Below, piece after piece: positions 25,398 through 35,745 of a DNA stretch of 64,000 nucleotides (positions are counted from its first letter, which is position 1; the number at the start of each line of letters is the position of its first letter). A program made the position numbers and the translations under genes. Under the pieces are notes generated by a model. That model was given only the letters and a program-made list of their open reading frames with translations, was not told where the DNA came from and ran no database searches. This DNA is from Corynebacterium tuberculostearicum (lineage in GTDB: Bacteria > Actinomycetota > Actinomycetes > Mycobacteriales > Mycobacteriaceae): assembly GCF_030506365.1 (NCBI RefSeq), contig NZ_CP073092.1:1674001-1738000 (forward strand), given 5' to 3'.

Positions 25398-27542
25398 TTA
25401 CAGGGACTCACGGGAAGCATCAACGTCTTCTTCATCGGTCACCAAAGGGCCGGAGTTGGTCGGCACGATGGTCGGAAGGATAACCGGCTCGCGCTTGTAC
25501 TTGGAATCCATGAGCTTGGATACCTTACGGCGCAGCTTCTGCACCATGCGGTAGGTATCGTTCTCGCCTTCAGCGGCGAGATCGTTCATGGTGTTTTCCA
25601 CCATCTCCGCAACCTCCGGCACGATGCCGCGGTCATCATCGGAGAAGCCTGTGGTAGATACCGTTGGGTGCTCCAGCAGACGCGAAGTGCGGTTATCAAT
25701 CACGCAGGTGATAGAAACCACGCCGCCGGTACCCAGGTTGGTGCGATCAGCCAAGGTATCGGCATCCACATCGCCCATGGATACGCCATCGACGTACAGG
25801 TTACCCACCTGCATCTGGCCTACGACCTCGGCGCGACCCTTGCGCAGGTCCACGACGACGCCGTTTTGCGCAAGCACCGTACGGTCACGATCCACACCGG
25901 TGGAGATAGCGAGTTCCTTATTGGCGCGCAGGTGGCGCCACTCCCCGTGCACCGGCATAGCGTTGCGCGGGCGCGCAGCGTTGTACAGGAAGAGGAGCTC
26001 ACCAGCGTAACCGTGACCGGAAGCGTGCACCTTTACGTCCTGGTTGGTAATGACGTTGGCACCGATCTGGGACAACATGTTGATAACGCCGTAGACGGCC
26101 TCCTCATTGCCTGGGATGAGCGAGGAGGAGAAGATGATGGTATCGCCATCGCGGACGGTAATCTGGCGGTGCTCACGGCGAGCCATACGCGACAGTGCGG
26201 CCATTGGTTCACCCTGCGTACCGGTGGTAATCAACATGGTCTTGTGAGGAGCCATCTTGGCGGCCTCATCGATGGGGATGATGGTACCGCGTGGAACCTT
26301 CAAGAAGCCCATCTTCTCCGCGATTTCCATGTTGCGCATCATCGAACGGCCATTGAAGGCCACCTTGCGGCCGTTTGCCACGGCAGCGTCGATAGCGGCT
26401 TGGACGCGGTAGACGTTGGAGGCGAAGGAGGCCAAGATAACGCGCTGCTTAGCGCCAGCAACGAGGCGCTTGAAGTTGGCAGGAATATCGCCCTCAGATG
26501 CCGATACACCTGGGACCGTCGCGTTGGTGGAGTCACACAGCATGAGGTCAACGCCCTCATCGCCATAGCGGGACAAGGCTGGGAGGTCCGTTGGACGGTT
26601 ATCCAGCGGGGTCTGGTCCAGCTTGATGTCACCAGTGTGGATGATATTGCCAGCTGGGGTGCCCAGCATGATGCCCAAAGCATCCGGTACGGAGTGGTTG
26701 ACTGCCCAGAAGCGTACGCGGAACGGACCGTAGGTTACGTCGGACTTTTCATTAACCTCGACGAACTTCGGCTTCTGGCGGTGCTCCTTACACTTTGCAG
26801 CAATAAGCGCGATGGTGAAGCGGGAAGCAACGATGGGGATATCCGGACGCAGCTTGAGCAGCCACGGGATAGCACCGATGTGGTCCTCGTGCGCGTGGGT
26901 AACGACGAGGGCCTTGACCTTGTGGATCTTCTTCTCAATCGGGCCAAAGTCAGGCAGGATGAGGTCCACGCCTGGCTCACCAGAGGATGGGAAGAGCACA
27001 CCACAGTCGATGATGATGAGGTCATCACCGTACTCGAAGACGGTCATATTACGGCCGATCTCCGAAATACCGCCCAGAGCGTAAATACGCAGGGCATCCT
27101 TCGGCTGCTTCGGTGGCTCCGGCAGGCGCTTGGTCAGATCCGCACCCTGCATAGACTTGGGCACGTTGCGGCGGCCACGGTTATTGCGGCCGCGGCCTTT
27201 ACCGTTGCCGTTCTTTCCGTTTCCGTTGCCGTTCTTGCCGCCGTGGTTATTGTTTCCACCGTGGTTATTGCTATTGCCGTTTCCACCACGGCCACGGCCG
27301 CGGCTGCCACGGGAACGGGAGCGACGGTTGTTGCCGCCACCTTCGTTGTGGTTGTCGGAAAAATGCTTCTTGCCAGAATTATCCTTGTCGCCCTTAGCGG
27401 AATTATCCTGCGCGGAATTGCCCGCGTCAGTTGCTGGGGCTTGGAAAACTGGCGAAGCCGCCTCGTTGGAGGCGGTTTCGTTTTCCGCCGGTGGGCCCGC
27501 CTTGCGGGTCACCTTGCGGGAACGGTTACGGGGTTCATTCAT
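25398..27542 (-). CDS. rnj: Ribonuclease J
   Basis: RNase J is a metallo-beta-lactamase-fold nuclease with 5'-exo and endonuclease activity in mRNA decay and rRNA maturation. The 714-residue protein has the motif THAHEDHIGA, the second-site residues in HTGDIKLDQTP, the beta-CASP domain (SASEGDIPANFKRLV, TGTQGEPM) and a C-terminal domain. The first ~150 residues are an unusual low-complexity extension rich in Asn, Gly, His, Lys and Arg (NGNGKNGNGKGRGRNN type), probably a disordered RNA- or partner-binding arm, as known in actinobacterial RNase J/E. It starts 2 nt after dapA with GGAGTCC upstream, so they are cotranscribed. Confidence 0.95.
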   Translation of the reverse strand: MNEPRNRSRKVTRKAGPPAENETASNEAASPVFQAPATDAGNSAQDNSAKGDKDNSGKKHFSDNHNEGGGNNRRSRSRGSRGRGRGGNGNSNNHGGNNNHGGKNGNGNGKNGNGKGRGRNNRGRRNVPKSMQGADLTKRLPEPPKQPKDALRIYALGGISEIGRNMTVFEYGDDLIIIDCGVLFPSSGEPGVDLILPDFGPIEKKIHKVKALVVTHAHEDHIGAIPWLLKLRPDIPIVASRFTIALIAAKCKEHRQKPKFVEVNEKSDVTYGPFRVRFWAVNHSVPDALGIMLGTPAGNIIHTGDIKLDQTPLDNRPTDLPALSRYGDEGVDLMLCDSTNATVPGVSASEGDIPANFKRLVAGAKQRVILASFASNVYRVQAAIDAAVANGRKVAFNGRSMMRNMEIAEKMGFLKVPRGTIIPIDEAAKMAPHKTMLITTGTQGEPMAALSRMARREHRQITVRDGDTIIFSSSLIPGNEEAVYGVINMLSQIGANVITNQDVKVHASGHGYAGELLFLYNAARPRNAMPVHGEWRHLRANKELAISTGVDRDRTVLAQNGVVVDLRKGRAEVVGQMQVGNLYVDGVSMGDVDADTLADRTNLGTGGVVSITCVIDNRTSRLLEHPTVSTTGFSDDDRGIVPEVAEMVENTMNDLAAEGENDTYRMVQKLRRKVSKLMDSKYKREPVILPTIVPTNSGPLVTDEEDVDASRESL

Positions 27543-27544
27543 TC

Positions 27545-28453
27545 TTAGAGGACTCCAGATTGTTCCAGATCACGGCGAAGTTCCTCGCGTTCCTCCCCGC
27601 TCGCAGCGGTGATAGGAAGACGGGTATCGCCAACTTCGATGCCCTGCAGGCGCAGGGCTTCCTTTGCAAACGTCGCTCCGCCCAACCGAGCTTGTGCATG
27701 GGTGAGCGGAAGGAGCGTAGTGACATTGATTTCTCGGGCGCGGGCCATATCGCCCGCGTCGAAAGCTTCATAAAGTTCTACCAAGGCACGCGGTGCAACA
27801 TGGCCGATAACGGAGATGAAACCGGAAGCGCCGAGGGAAAGCCACGGCAGGTTAATCGGATCATCACCGGAATACCAAGCCAAACCGGTTTCTTGGATGA
27901 GTTCTGTGGCCGCAGGAAGGTCGCCCTTGGCGTCCTTTACGGCTTGGATAGTCGGCAGATCCGCAAGGCGGCGGAGGGTATCCGGCGCCACTGGGATGCC
28001 CGAGCGGCCAGGAATGTCATAGACACAGATCGGCAGATCCGTGGCTTGCGCGACTGCGGCAAAGTGCTCGTAAACGCCCTTCTGAGAAGGCTTGGAGTAG
28101 TACGGAGTTACCACTAGCAAGCTGTCTGCCCCCGCGTCAGCGGTGGCCTGCGCCAGCTTAATGGAGGATGCGGTGTCATTCGTTCCGGCACCGGCGCAAA
28201 GCTTTGCGCGGTCTCCTACTTCTTCCTTTACGGCTTTGAGCAGCTCCAGCTTCTCTTCAACTGAAGTGGTCGGTGATTCGCCGGTGGTTCCACCAAGGAT
28301 GAGCGAATCAACGCCATTGTCAACGAGATGAGCTGCTAGGCGACGACCTGCTGCAACGTCCAGCGCACCGTCACGGTCAAACGGGGTGACCATGGCAATG
28401 CCGATGCGTCCAAAGGTGTCGACGCCAGTCTTTGCTGTCATACCTGTGCTCAT
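27545..28453 (-). CDS. dapA: 4-hydroxy-tetrahydrodipicolinate synthase
   Basis: DapA condenses pyruvate with aspartate semialdehyde, the first step specific to lysine and diaminopimelate synthesis. The 302-residue protein shows [17 protein letters not shown] at the N-terminus, [29 protein letters not shown] (catalytic Tyr) and [10 protein letters not shown] (Schiff-base Lys). The ATG at 28453 is used because a -10 TAATCT lies 8 nt upstream; a TTG/ATG farther out is less conserved. RNase J follows at 2 nt, an arrangement common in actinobacteria, and dapB and thyX lie just upstream. Confidence 0.96.
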   Translation of the reverse strand: MSTGMTAKTGVDTFGRIGIAMVTPFDRDGALDVAAGRRLAAHLVDNGVDSLILGGTTGESPTTSVEEKLELLKAVKEEVGDRAKLCAGAGTNDTASSIKLAQATADAGADSLLVVTPYYSKPSQKGVYEHFAAVAQATDLPICVYDIPGRSGIPVAPDTLRRLADLPTIQAVKDAKGDLPAATELIQETGLAWYSGDDPINLPWLSLGASGFISVIGHVAPRALVELYEAFDAGDMARAREINVTTLLPLTHAQARLGGATFAKEALRLQGIEVGDTRLPITAASGEEREELRRDLEQSGVL

Positions 28454-28461
28454 AGCCGTCA

Positions 28462-28467
28462 AGATTA
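28462..28467 (-). promoter_or_regulatory. -10 element before dapA
   Basis: TAATCT on the minus strand, 8 nt before the ATG at 28453; leaderless layout for the dapA-RNase J unit. Confidence 0.45.
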
Positions 28468-28509
28468 CCCTTTTGGCTTGCAATTAGCCGCATCGGGGTC
28501 TCGCGCGTG

Positions 28510-29256
28510 TTAGGCGTAGGGGCTTGCCGCCATCTGGGTCCCATCAGCCAGAGTGGTGATATTGAAATCATCAAAGAGCACTGGAGCCTTGCTTTGCAGC
28601 AGTTTCAGGCACTCCACCGCAACGTGGCGAAGCTCCTCGTCGGCCTGTTCGGCGGCACGAGCGCCAATAAAGTGACGCCACGCGCGATAGTTGCCAGTGA
28701 CAACAATGCGCGTTTCTGTGGCGTTTGGCAACACAGCACGCGCCGCCTGACGGGCCTGCTTCTTGCGCAGGAGAGCGTTGGGCTCATCCAGCTTCTCTTC
28801 CAGTGCGCTAAGCAGTTCATCGTAGACAAAGCGAGTCTCATCTACCGCTTGCATTACCAATCGGCTTAGTTGCTCGTCTTCAGCCACCAATTTTGGCAGG
28901 ACCACCTCGGTCTCCTCCGGGTGAACAAAGCGCTGGGAGAGCTGCGAGAAGGAAAAGTGCCGGTGCCGCACGAGCTCATGGCTCGCCGAACGCGACAGCC
29001 CCGTGATGTACATGGTGGCCGTGGCATGCTCGAGCAACGCAGTATGGCCTACCTCCATGATGTGGTGCAGGTAGGCTTCATTGGTTGCCGTCCGGGGGTT
29101 TGGCTTATCAAAAGACTCGTAGCAGGCCCGTCCAGCGAACTCGACAAGTGCTTCCCCATCAGAGGCCGAGTCATCCGCGTGCCACTCCACGCCCCGCGGG
29201 GCGTGGAACTGTGTTGCGGCAATGAGCTGAATGTCTAGCTCACTTGCTTTAGCCAT
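28510..29256 (-). CDS. thyX: Flavin-dependent thymidylate synthase
   Basis: ThyX makes dTMP from dUMP using methylenetetrahydrofolate and FAD. The 248-residue protein contains the ThyX motif R-H-R-x7-S-x-R, here [14 protein letters not shown] (Ser nucleophile region), and the later [21 protein letters not shown] segment. Length is typical. The gene starts 3 nt after dapB, so the two are cotranscribed; dapA begins 56 nt downstream from its own promoter. Confidence 0.96.
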   Translation of the reverse strand: MAKASELDIQLIAATQFHAPRGVEWHADDSASDGEALVEFAGRACYESFDKPNPRTATNEAYLHHIMEVGHTALLEHATATMYITGLSRSASHELVRHRHFSFSQLSQRFVHPEETEVVLPKLVAEDEQLSRLVMQAVDETRFVYDELLSALEEKLDEPNALLRKKQARQAARAVLPNATETRIVVTGNYRAWRHFIGARAAEQADEELRHVAVECLKLLQSKAPVLFDDFNITTLADGTQMAASPYA

Positions 29257-29259
29257 GGC

Positions 29260-30054
<795 letters not shown>

Positions 30055-30133
30055 CTAACGCGCATGGGGGATGCACAACTCCTCGCCTTCCTGGAAGGGG
30101 TTTGCGCTCTTCGACGATGCCCCTCATTCTCCT

Positions 30134-30139
30134 TAGGAT
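30134..30139 (+). promoter_or_regulatory. -10 element before VOC gene
   Basis: TAGGAT followed by 7 nt and the ATG at 30147. The ATG at 30138 overlaps the -10 and is therefore rejected as start. Confidence 0.5.
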
Positions 30140-30146
30140 GGCAGGC

Positions 30147-30536
30147 ATGCAGATCTATATCGCTTCCGTTCCTGTAGACGACGTTGCCCGCGCTCACGAT
30201 TTTTACGTCAATACCCTTGGCTTCCGAGTCAAGGATGATGTAACTCACGGCGATTTTCGGTGGCTCACCGTCACCAATGCTGAAGGTGAGGGAAATACCG
30301 AGCTGCTTCTGGAACCGAAGGGCCATCCCGCCGCCAAAGACTACGCCGCGGCACTCAAGGCTGACGGCATTCCGGTCACGCAGTTCCTGTCCGCCGATGT
30401 GGAGAACGAATATAAAGAGCTCAGTGACAAGGGCGTGAAGTTCACCATGGAGCCCACCGATGTCGGGCCGTCCATCATCGCTGTTTTTGATGACACCGTG
30501 GGCAACCTTATTCAGCTCGTGGAACTGAAGAAGTAG
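30147..30536 (+). CDS. VOC/glyoxalase superfamily protein
   Basis: A 129-residue protein with the paired beta-alpha-beta-beta-beta fold of the vicinal-oxygen-chelate superfamily: MQIYIASVPVDDVARAHDFYVNTLGF in the first half and GPSIIAVFDDTVGNLIQLVE in the second. Metal-site positions are not all obvious (the usual first His is replaced by Tyr/Ile), so it may be a binding or resistance protein instead of a lactoylglutathione lyase. It is divergent from dapB and followed by a lipoprotein gene on the same strand. Confidence 0.82.
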   Translation: MQIYIASVPVDDVARAHDFYVNTLGFRVKDDVTHGDFRWLTVTNAEGEGNTELLLEPKGHPAAKDYAAALKADGIPVTQFLSADVENEYKELSDKGVKFTMEPTDVGPSIIAVFDDTVGNLIQLVELKK

Positions 30537-30649
30537 TCGCACCCTTCCCTCTCACACGGGTTAACAATTGCATCACTTCCTACTGCCCGTCCCATCCGCC
30601 CCAGTAGAATGGGTGTAACGACACGGTAAGCACCAAGGAAGTGATGAAT

Positions 30650-31348
30650 ATGTCTCCCTCAATTTTCTCTCGCACTATCGCCGTGGCCATCAGTGCAGGA
30701 TGCGTGTTAGCACTTGCCGCTTGTTCCGATGAGGACGCTACGCAAGCAGGCGCACCGGCATTTAGTGAGGTTCAGTCAACTACCGACACGGCTGATGCTC
30801 CAACCAGCTCCGATACCCCCGCCGCTACTTCTGCCCCGCGCAGTACCTCGGCAGCGGATGCAGAAATGCAGAAGCTCCCCCAAGATTCTGCCCCACTGGC
30901 ATTCGCCGGTATGGGCACGGCCTCGCTCGAGGACCAACAGCACATGCCGGAGGGGCTCGGAAACCTCATTCCCACGGGCGTGCGAGTGGGGGCGCACGAT
31001 GGGTTCACCCGCGTCGTCATCGACCTGGAGGGCGAAGGTGAACCGGGCTGGTTTACGTCCTATACCGATAGCCCTGCCCAGCAGGCATCCGGCAAGCCGG
31101 TCGAGGTCCAAGGAAATGCTTTCCTCAACTTAGGCATCGAGGGGACGCCGTGGTCTTCTACCCCAGAGCTGAAAGCAAAGTACATGCAGCCAGGCACTAC
31201 CCCTGGTGCCGGGGTGGTCAGCGCAGTCAACTACACCACCACCTTTGAGGCGCAAACACAGCTCATTATCGGTCTAGAGAAGAAGACTGCCTACTCCGTG
31301 ACGTATCTAAAGGACCCGTCCCGCGTGGTCATTGACTTCCAGAACTAA
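30650..31348 (+). CDS. AMIN-like domain lipoprotein
   Basis: A 232-residue exported protein. The N-terminus is a lipoprotein signal peptide ending in the lipobox LAAC, so the mature protein is anchored to the membrane by Cys ~25. A Ser/Thr/Ala/Pro-rich spacer (residues ~27-80) precedes a beta-rich domain with GVRVGAHDGFTRVVIDLEG and a final YLKDPSRVVIDFQN strand, which is the AMIN-like pattern of actinobacterial lipoproteins. A wall- or glycan-related role is inferred. AAGGAAG lies 9 nt before the chosen ATG at 30650. The stop is 8 nt from the left end of an insertion sequence, which separates the gene from the hairpin at 32861. Confidence 0.82.
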   Translation: MSPSIFSRTIAVAISAGCVLALAACSDEDATQAGAPAFSEVQSTTDTADAPTSSDTPAATSAPRSTSAADAEMQKLPQDSAPLAFAGMGTASLEDQQHMPEGLGNLIPTGVRVGAHDGFTRVVIDLEGEGEPGWFTSYTDSPAQQASGKPVEVQGNAFLNLGIEGTPWSSTPELKAKYMQPGTTPGAGVVSAVNYTTTFEAQTQLIIGLEKKTAYSVTYLKDPSRVVIDFQN

Positions 31349-31356
31349 GGTTTAGT
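31349..31356. repeat. Target-site duplication, left copy
   Basis: GGTTTAGT, immediately outside the left inverted repeat of the insertion sequence; matches GGTTTAGC at 32822-32829 in seven of eight bases. Confidence 0.65.
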
Positions 31357-31378
31357 GGCCCTTCCGGTTTTAGAGTGC
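31357..31378 (+). repeat. Left terminal inverted repeat of the ISL3 element
   Basis: Starts GGCCCTTCCGGTTTT; overlaps the 3' end of the transposase gene. Confidence 0.9.
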
Positions 31379-32683
31379 ATTGATTTTGTCCAGTAGTTGT
31401 CCGGAGTGGATCAGGCACCGCAAGATGTAGTGGTTGAGGTTTTTGAATCCTAGGGCGATGCCACGTAGGTGTTCGAGTCTGCCGTTGATTGCCTCGACGG
31501 GGCCGTTTGAGGCACCGATATCAAAGTAGGCAAGCACATCTTTGCGTCGACGCCACAGGGTGCATCCCAGTTGGGCGAGCTCTTCTAAGCCTTTTGGTAA
31601 TCCTTTACGCAGGGTGTGGATGATGCGTTCCATGAGCTTTTTGCCTTCCGATTTCTTCGGATGCGCGTACGCTGCGATCATGTCTTGGTAGAGCAACCAC
31701 GTTACTTCTAGGGCCACGTAGTCGTCATCGGTGGCCCACAGCATTTCTAAGCGTTGTTTTTGCCGCTCGGTGAGATAGTTCGTCCTGGTCAACAGGGTGC
31801 ACCGGTGCTTATACAGTGGGTCATCTTTGCGTCCGCGGCGCCCAGTGGTCTCGCGTTGGAGTCTTTGTCGGCAACTGGTGAGCTTGTCGGCTGCCAGATC
31901 CACCACATGGAAAGAGTCCATGACTTTGTCCGCCTGTGGTAGTTGCTCCTCGACTGCGGTGGCATAACCGGTGACCCCATCCATTGTCACCACCTGTATC
32001 TGCTCCCGGAAGCTGGGGTTGCGCTCTTTAAGCCATCCGCTGAGCACATCTGCGGACCTGCCCGGTCGCATGTCTAACAAACGAGCAGGCCCACGCCCGT
32101 CCACCAGCGGGGTGAGGTCAAAGAGTATGGTCACCAGGTTTGATGCCTGGCCTGGTTTTCTGGTGTGTTTCCATACATGTTCATCGACTCCGAGGACGCG
32201 AACCCCGTCTAGGTGGCAGGGGTCGCCGTAGACAAGCTGGCGGCAGGCGTCCAGTGCGACTTTATTGACCAGGTCCCAGCCCACACCGAGTGCTTTGGCG
32301 GTAGCTGACACACTCATCCGGTCAATAGCAAGGCGTTGCAAGATCCAGCGGGTGACCCGGTGGGTGAGCTTGGCGCCGTCATCCGCGCAGGTTAAAGATT
32401 CTTGGAAGATCTTTCTCTTACATGAGGTGGTTGTGCACCGGAATCTAGGGACTTTTACGTGCAGCCTAGTAGGAAATCCAACAACAGGAAGATCAACGAG
32501 TCGACAGGTGATGTGGTCGCGCAGCATTCCTGGCTGTCCGCAGTCCGGGCACACGCCGGTAACGGCTACTGGTTTAGCCTCAATGATGGCCAGTGGTCCG
32601 GCGTCAGCGGCACCGGTGATGGCAAGTCCGATTTCCGCGGTACGGCAGATAGTGTCGGCGACGAGGTTTCCAGTAGGCTTCAC
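31370..32683 (-). CDS. ISL3-family transposase
   Basis: A 437-residue transposase that cuts and inserts the element. N-terminal zinc-ribbon with CPDCG and a later C-x-x-x-x-x-C pair (CTTTSCK), helix-turn-helix region (VSATAKALGVGWDLVNK), then the DDE catalytic domain: VLGVDEHVW (first Asp), VVTMDGVTGY (second Asp), and NGPVEAINGRLEHLRG (Glu). No stop or frameshift is present, so it is potentially active. Start is a GTG at 32683. Its 3' end reaches into the left inverted repeat, which is usual for this family. Confidence 0.95.
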   Translation of the reverse strand: MKPTGNLVADTICRTAEIGLAITGAADAGPLAIIEAKPVAVTGVCPDCGQPGMLRDHITCRLVDLPVVGFPTRLHVKVPRFRCTTTSCKRKIFQESLTCADDGAKLTHRVTRWILQRLAIDRMSVSATAKALGVGWDLVNKVALDACRQLVYGDPCHLDGVRVLGVDEHVWKHTRKPGQASNLVTILFDLTPLVDGRGPARLLDMRPGRSADVLSGWLKERNPSFREQIQVVTMDGVTGYATAVEEQLPQADKVMDSFHVVDLAADKLTSCRQRLQRETTGRRGRKDDPLYKHRCTLLTRTNYLTERQKQRLEMLWATDDDYVALEVTWLLYQDMIAAYAHPKKSEGKKLMERIIHTLRKGLPKGLEELAQLGCTLWRRRKDVLAYFDIGASNGPVEAINGRLEHLRGIALGFKNLNHYILRCLIHSGQLLDKINAL

Positions 32684-32799
32684 AGTACGGATCCCTGGTG
32701 GGTTTAGATGGTTGTGTAGGAACTTTCATCTTCACACCAGGGACCCCTATATGTTGTGGTGACCCGCTGAACCCGTCGTGTTCTACTTCACCCCGCTAC

Positions 32800-32821
32800 G
32801 CACCCCAAAACCGGAAGAGCC
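32800..32821 (-). repeat. Right terminal inverted repeat of the ISL3 element
   Basis: Reads GGCTCTTCCGGTTTT inward on the minus strand. Confidence 0.9.
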
Positions 32822-32829
32822 GGTTTAGC
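32822..32829. repeat. Target-site duplication, right copy
   Basis: GGTTTAGC, matching the left copy in its first seven bases. Confidence 0.65.
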
Positions 32830-32860
32830 GGCGCCTCTAGATGGTGCACATCTACGAAGA

Positions 32861-32902
32861 AAGGCTCTGCCTTCCAGCGAGTGAACTGGAAGGCAGAGCC
32901 TT
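32861..32902. terminator. Strong hairpin after pnp
   Basis: AAGGCTCTGCCTTCCAG (32861-32877) and CTGGAAGGCAGAGCCTT (32886-32902) form a perfect 17-bp stem with an 8-nt loop. On the minus strand it is followed by TCTTC. It terminates pnp; before the insertion sequence arrived it would have stood about 20 nt after the lipoprotein gene and could have served it as well. Confidence 0.8.
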
Positions 32903-32917
32903 CTTTGGGCTTAGGGA

Positions 32918-35164
32918 TTAGTCCTCAACCGGAACCAGGGAAATCTTGCCGCGGTTATCGATATCCGCGATTTCTACCTGGACCTTATCGCCAACGTTGA
33001 TGACGTCTTCTACCTTCTCGATGCGCTCGTCGCCACCCAGGTTGGAAATGTGGATCAAGCCATCGCGACCAGGCGTCAAGGAAACGAATGCGCCGAACGG
33101 AACGGTCTTTACCACGGTACCCAGGAAGCGCTCTCCTACCTTCGGCAGCTGCGGGTTAGCAATGGAGTTGACCTTATCGATGGCAGCATCCGCAGCCTCA
33201 CCGGTGGCAGCGGAAACGTAGACGGTTCCGTCATCCTCGATGGAGACATCGGCGCCGGTTTCCTCGGTGATCTGGTTGATGGTCTTGCCCTTTGGTCCGA
33301 TAAGCTCACCGATCTTATTAACCGGGATCTTCACGGAAGTGATCTTCGGAGCAAGGCCAGACATCTCGTCCGGGGTATCGATGACCTCAGCCATGGTTTC
33401 CAGGATGGTAGAGCGGGCATCGCGAGCCTGCTCCAGTGCCTGGGCGAGGACCTTGGACGGGATGCCATCCAACTTGGTGTCCAGCTGCAGGGCGGTGATG
33501 TACTCAGAGGTACCGGCGACCTTGAAGTCCATATCGCCAAAGGCATCCTCGGCGCCGAGAATATCGGTCAGGGCGACGAACTTCTCCTTGCCGTTTACTT
33601 CGCCAGAGACCAAGCCCATAGCGATGCCAGCTACCGGAGCCTTCAGCGGAACGCCGGCATTGTAGAGGGACAAGGTGGAGGCACACACAGAGCCCATGGA
33701 GGTAGAGCCATTGGAGCCCAAGGCCTCAGAGACCTGGCGGATGGCGTATGGGAAGTCCTCACGAGATGGGATGACCGGAAGCAGAGCACGCTCGGCCAAA
33801 GCACCGTGGCCGATCTCGCGGCGCTTCGGGGAGCCCACGCGGCCGGTCTCGCCAGTGGAGAATGGCGGGAAGTTGTAGTGGTGCATGTAGCGCTTGGATT
33901 CCACCGGGGTCAGGGAATCAATCTGCTGCTCCATCTTGAGCATGTCCAGGGTGGTAACACCCAGAATCTGGGTCTCACCGCGCTCGAACAAGGAGGAACC
34001 GTGAGCACGCGGAACCAGGTCCACCTCAACGGAGAGGTCACGGATATCGGTAACGCCGCGGCCATCGATACGGAAGCCCTCGGAGAGGATCTTCTGGCGC
34101 ACGATCTGCTTCATCAAAGCGTTATAAGCGCCGCGGATCTGCTTAGACGCATCGGCTTCTTCCAAGTCCTCGAACTGGTCCAAGAGCTTTTCTTCGACCT
34201 GCTCCATGTATTCATTGGTGGCATCGTCGCGCTCCTGCTTGCCCGGGATGGTCAGCAGCTTTTCTAGCTTCTTGGTAGCAGCCTTTTCCGCTGCAGCGAA
34301 GACATCATCGCCGTATGCCGGGAAAAGCGGGAACTCCTGGGTTTCCTTGGCGGCACGCTCCGCCAGACCGTTCTGGGCCTCGCACAAGGTCTTAATGAAA
34401 GGCTTTGCTGCCTCCAAGCCTTCAGCGACGGCTGCTTCCTGCGGTGCAGGAGCGCCGTCGGCAATGCGTTCAGCAACGTTAGTGCCAGCACCGGCCTCAA
34501 CCATCATGATGGCTACGTCGTCCTTGCGGCCCTTCTTGACAATGCGGCCTGCAACGACCATCTCAAAGAGAGCGCGCTCGTGCTGCTCGTGGTTCGGGAA
34601 CGCTACCCACTGGCCCTCGGGGTGCTTATCGTCAGCAATCAGTGCCATGCGGACACCGCCGACAGCGCCGGAAACGGGCAGGCCGGACAGCTGGGTGGCG
34701 GCGGAAGCGCCATTGATAGCAACGACGTCGTAGTACTCCTCCGGATCCTGGGACATCACGGTGATAACGACCTGGACCTCGTTGCGCAGGCCCTTGACAA
34801 AGGTTGGGCGCAGCGGGCGGTCGATAAGGCGGCATGCCAGGATAGCCTCAGAAGAAGGGCGGCCCTCACGGCGGAAGAAGGAGCCTGGAATCTTGCCGGC
34901 CGCGTACATGCGCTCTTCTACGTCCACAGTCAGCGGGAAGAAATCAAATCCCTCGCGCGGCTGGTTGGACGCGGTGGTCGTGGCCAACAACATGGTGTCA
35001 TCGTCCAAGTAGGTGGTCACGGAGCCGTCTGCCTGCCGGGCCAGCTGGCCGGTTTCAAAGCGCAGGGTGCGGGTGCCAAAGTCACCATTGTCTAGCGTGG
35101 CAATGGCCTCGGTAATGCCAAAGTCCTCGTCAATATTGAACTCGACGGAGTTCTGAACGCTCAT
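32918..35164 (-). CDS. pnp: Polynucleotide phosphorylase
   Basis: PNPase degrades RNA 3' to 5' with phosphate and can also add tails; the actinobacterial enzyme was first described as guanosine pentaphosphate synthetase (GpsI). The 748-residue protein has two RNase PH domains (first with [25 protein letters not shown], second with [29 protein letters not shown] and the active-site region [10 protein letters not shown]), then a KH domain ([15 protein letters not shown]) and an S1 domain ([18 protein letters not shown]). Start ATG with AAGGAGAC upstream. It follows rpsO, the classic S15-PNPase arrangement, but a strong terminator lies between them. Confidence 0.97.
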   Translation of the reverse strand: MSVQNSVEFNIDEDFGITEAIATLDNGDFGTRTLRFETGQLARQADGSVTTYLDDDTMLLATTTASNQPREGFDFFPLTVDVEERMYAAGKIPGSFFRREGRPSSEAILACRLIDRPLRPTFVKGLRNEVQVVITVMSQDPEEYYDVVAINGASAATQLSGLPVSGAVGGVRMALIADDKHPEGQWVAFPNHEQHERALFEMVVAGRIVKKGRKDDVAIMMVEAGAGTNVAERIADGAPAPQEAAVAEGLEAAKPFIKTLCEAQNGLAERAAKETQEFPLFPAYGDDVFAAAEKAATKKLEKLLTIPGKQERDDATNEYMEQVEEKLLDQFEDLEEADASKQIRGAYNALMKQIVRQKILSEGFRIDGRGVTDIRDLSVEVDLVPRAHGSSLFERGETQILGVTTLDMLKMEQQIDSLTPVESKRYMHHYNFPPFSTGETGRVGSPKRREIGHGALAERALLPVIPSREDFPYAIRQVSEALGSNGSTSMGSVCASTLSLYNAGVPLKAPVAGIAMGLVSGEVNGKEKFVALTDILGAEDAFGDMDFKVAGTSEYITALQLDTKLDGIPSKVLAQALEQARDARSTILETMAEVIDTPDEMSGLAPKITSVKIPVNKIGELIGPKGKTINQITEETGADVSIEDDGTVYVSAATGEAADAAIDKVNSIANPQLPKVGERFLGTVVKTVPFGAFVSLTPGRDGLIHISNLGGDERIEKVEDVINVGDKVQVEIADIDNRGKISLVPVED

Positions 35165-35263
35165 TAAAAAATGTCTCCTTGAGTGGTTTAGGCGATCGTC
35201 GGTGCCGCCTGGTCGATTTTGTCTATGACAACGGTGTCAAATTCTAACAGAAAAACCACAAAA

Positions 35264-35283
35264 GCCCCGCCAAAGGGCGGGGC
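35264..35283 (-). terminator. rpsO terminator
   Basis: GCCCCGCC / GGCGGGGC, an 8-bp stem with a 4-nt loop, followed on the minus strand by TTTTGTGGTTTTT. A clear intrinsic terminator between rpsO and pnp, so pnp must have its own promoter in 35165-35263 or depend on read-through. Confidence 0.85.
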
Positions 35284-35307
35284 GAGGTGGCCGAAGCTGG
35301 GCCGAAA

Positions 35308-35577
35308 TTAACGGCGCAGACCCAGGCGAGAGATCAGATCACGATAGCGATCGACGTTGTTCTCAGCCAGGTACTTCAGCAGGCCACGACGGCGACCAAC
35401 CATCAGCAGCAGACCACGACGGGAGTGGTGATCGTGCTTGTGGAACTTCAGGTGCTCGGTCAAAGTATTGATGCGGGAGGTCAGCAGGGCAACCTGTGCC
35501 TCAGGGGAACCGGTATCGGTTTCGTGCAGGCCGTAATCCTTGAGGATTTCGGCCTTCTTCTCAGTGGTCAATGCCAT
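35308..35577 (-). CDS. rpsO: 30S ribosomal protein S15
   Basis: The 89-residue protein binds 16S rRNA helix 22 early in 30S assembly. Signature stretches are [38 protein letters not shown] and RRRGLLKYL. Normal length. Start ATG with AAAGGAG upstream. The 168-nt leader contains a small hairpin (CTGCG/CGCAG at 35624-35637) that might take part in autoregulation; a terminator follows the gene. Confidence 0.98.
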   Translation of the reverse strand: MALTTEKKAEILKDYGLHETDTGSPEAQVALLTSRINTLTEHLKFHKHDHHSRRGLLLMVGRRRGLLKYLAENNVDRYRDLISRLGLRR

Positions 35578-35745
35578 GAGTATTTCTCCTTTATTTCAGT
35601 CCACATTATCGTGACGCATAAGCCTGCGCTGGCGCAGTACTTGTACGTGCCGCAACTGCTGTGAACCGCAGTCGCTAAGCCAAACAAACACCTTACAGCG
35701 CTCAGGCAGACAAAATCAAAACCACATGGCTTCTAGGCTGTGCTT

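Larger units (their letters stand above)
31357..32821. mobile_element. ISL3-family insertion sequence, complete
   Basis: 1465 bp, bounded by GGCCCTTCCGGTTTTAGAGTGC on the left (31357-31378) and the inverted GGCTCTTCCGGTTTTGGGGTGC on the right (32821-32800), which differ at only three positions. The GGCTCTTCCG-type ends are those of corynebacterial ISL3 elements such as IS31831. One intact transposase occupies the minus strand. The flanks carry an 8-bp direct repeat with one mismatch, so it inserted by normal transposition some time ago. The ~140 nt between the transposase start and the right end holds no gene. Confidence 0.93.

Noticed and set aside
25668-27548. Long plus-strand frame opposite RNase J
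   Set aside because: Antisense shadow of a clear RNase J gene, with Val/His/Asp-rich sequence and no recognisable domain.
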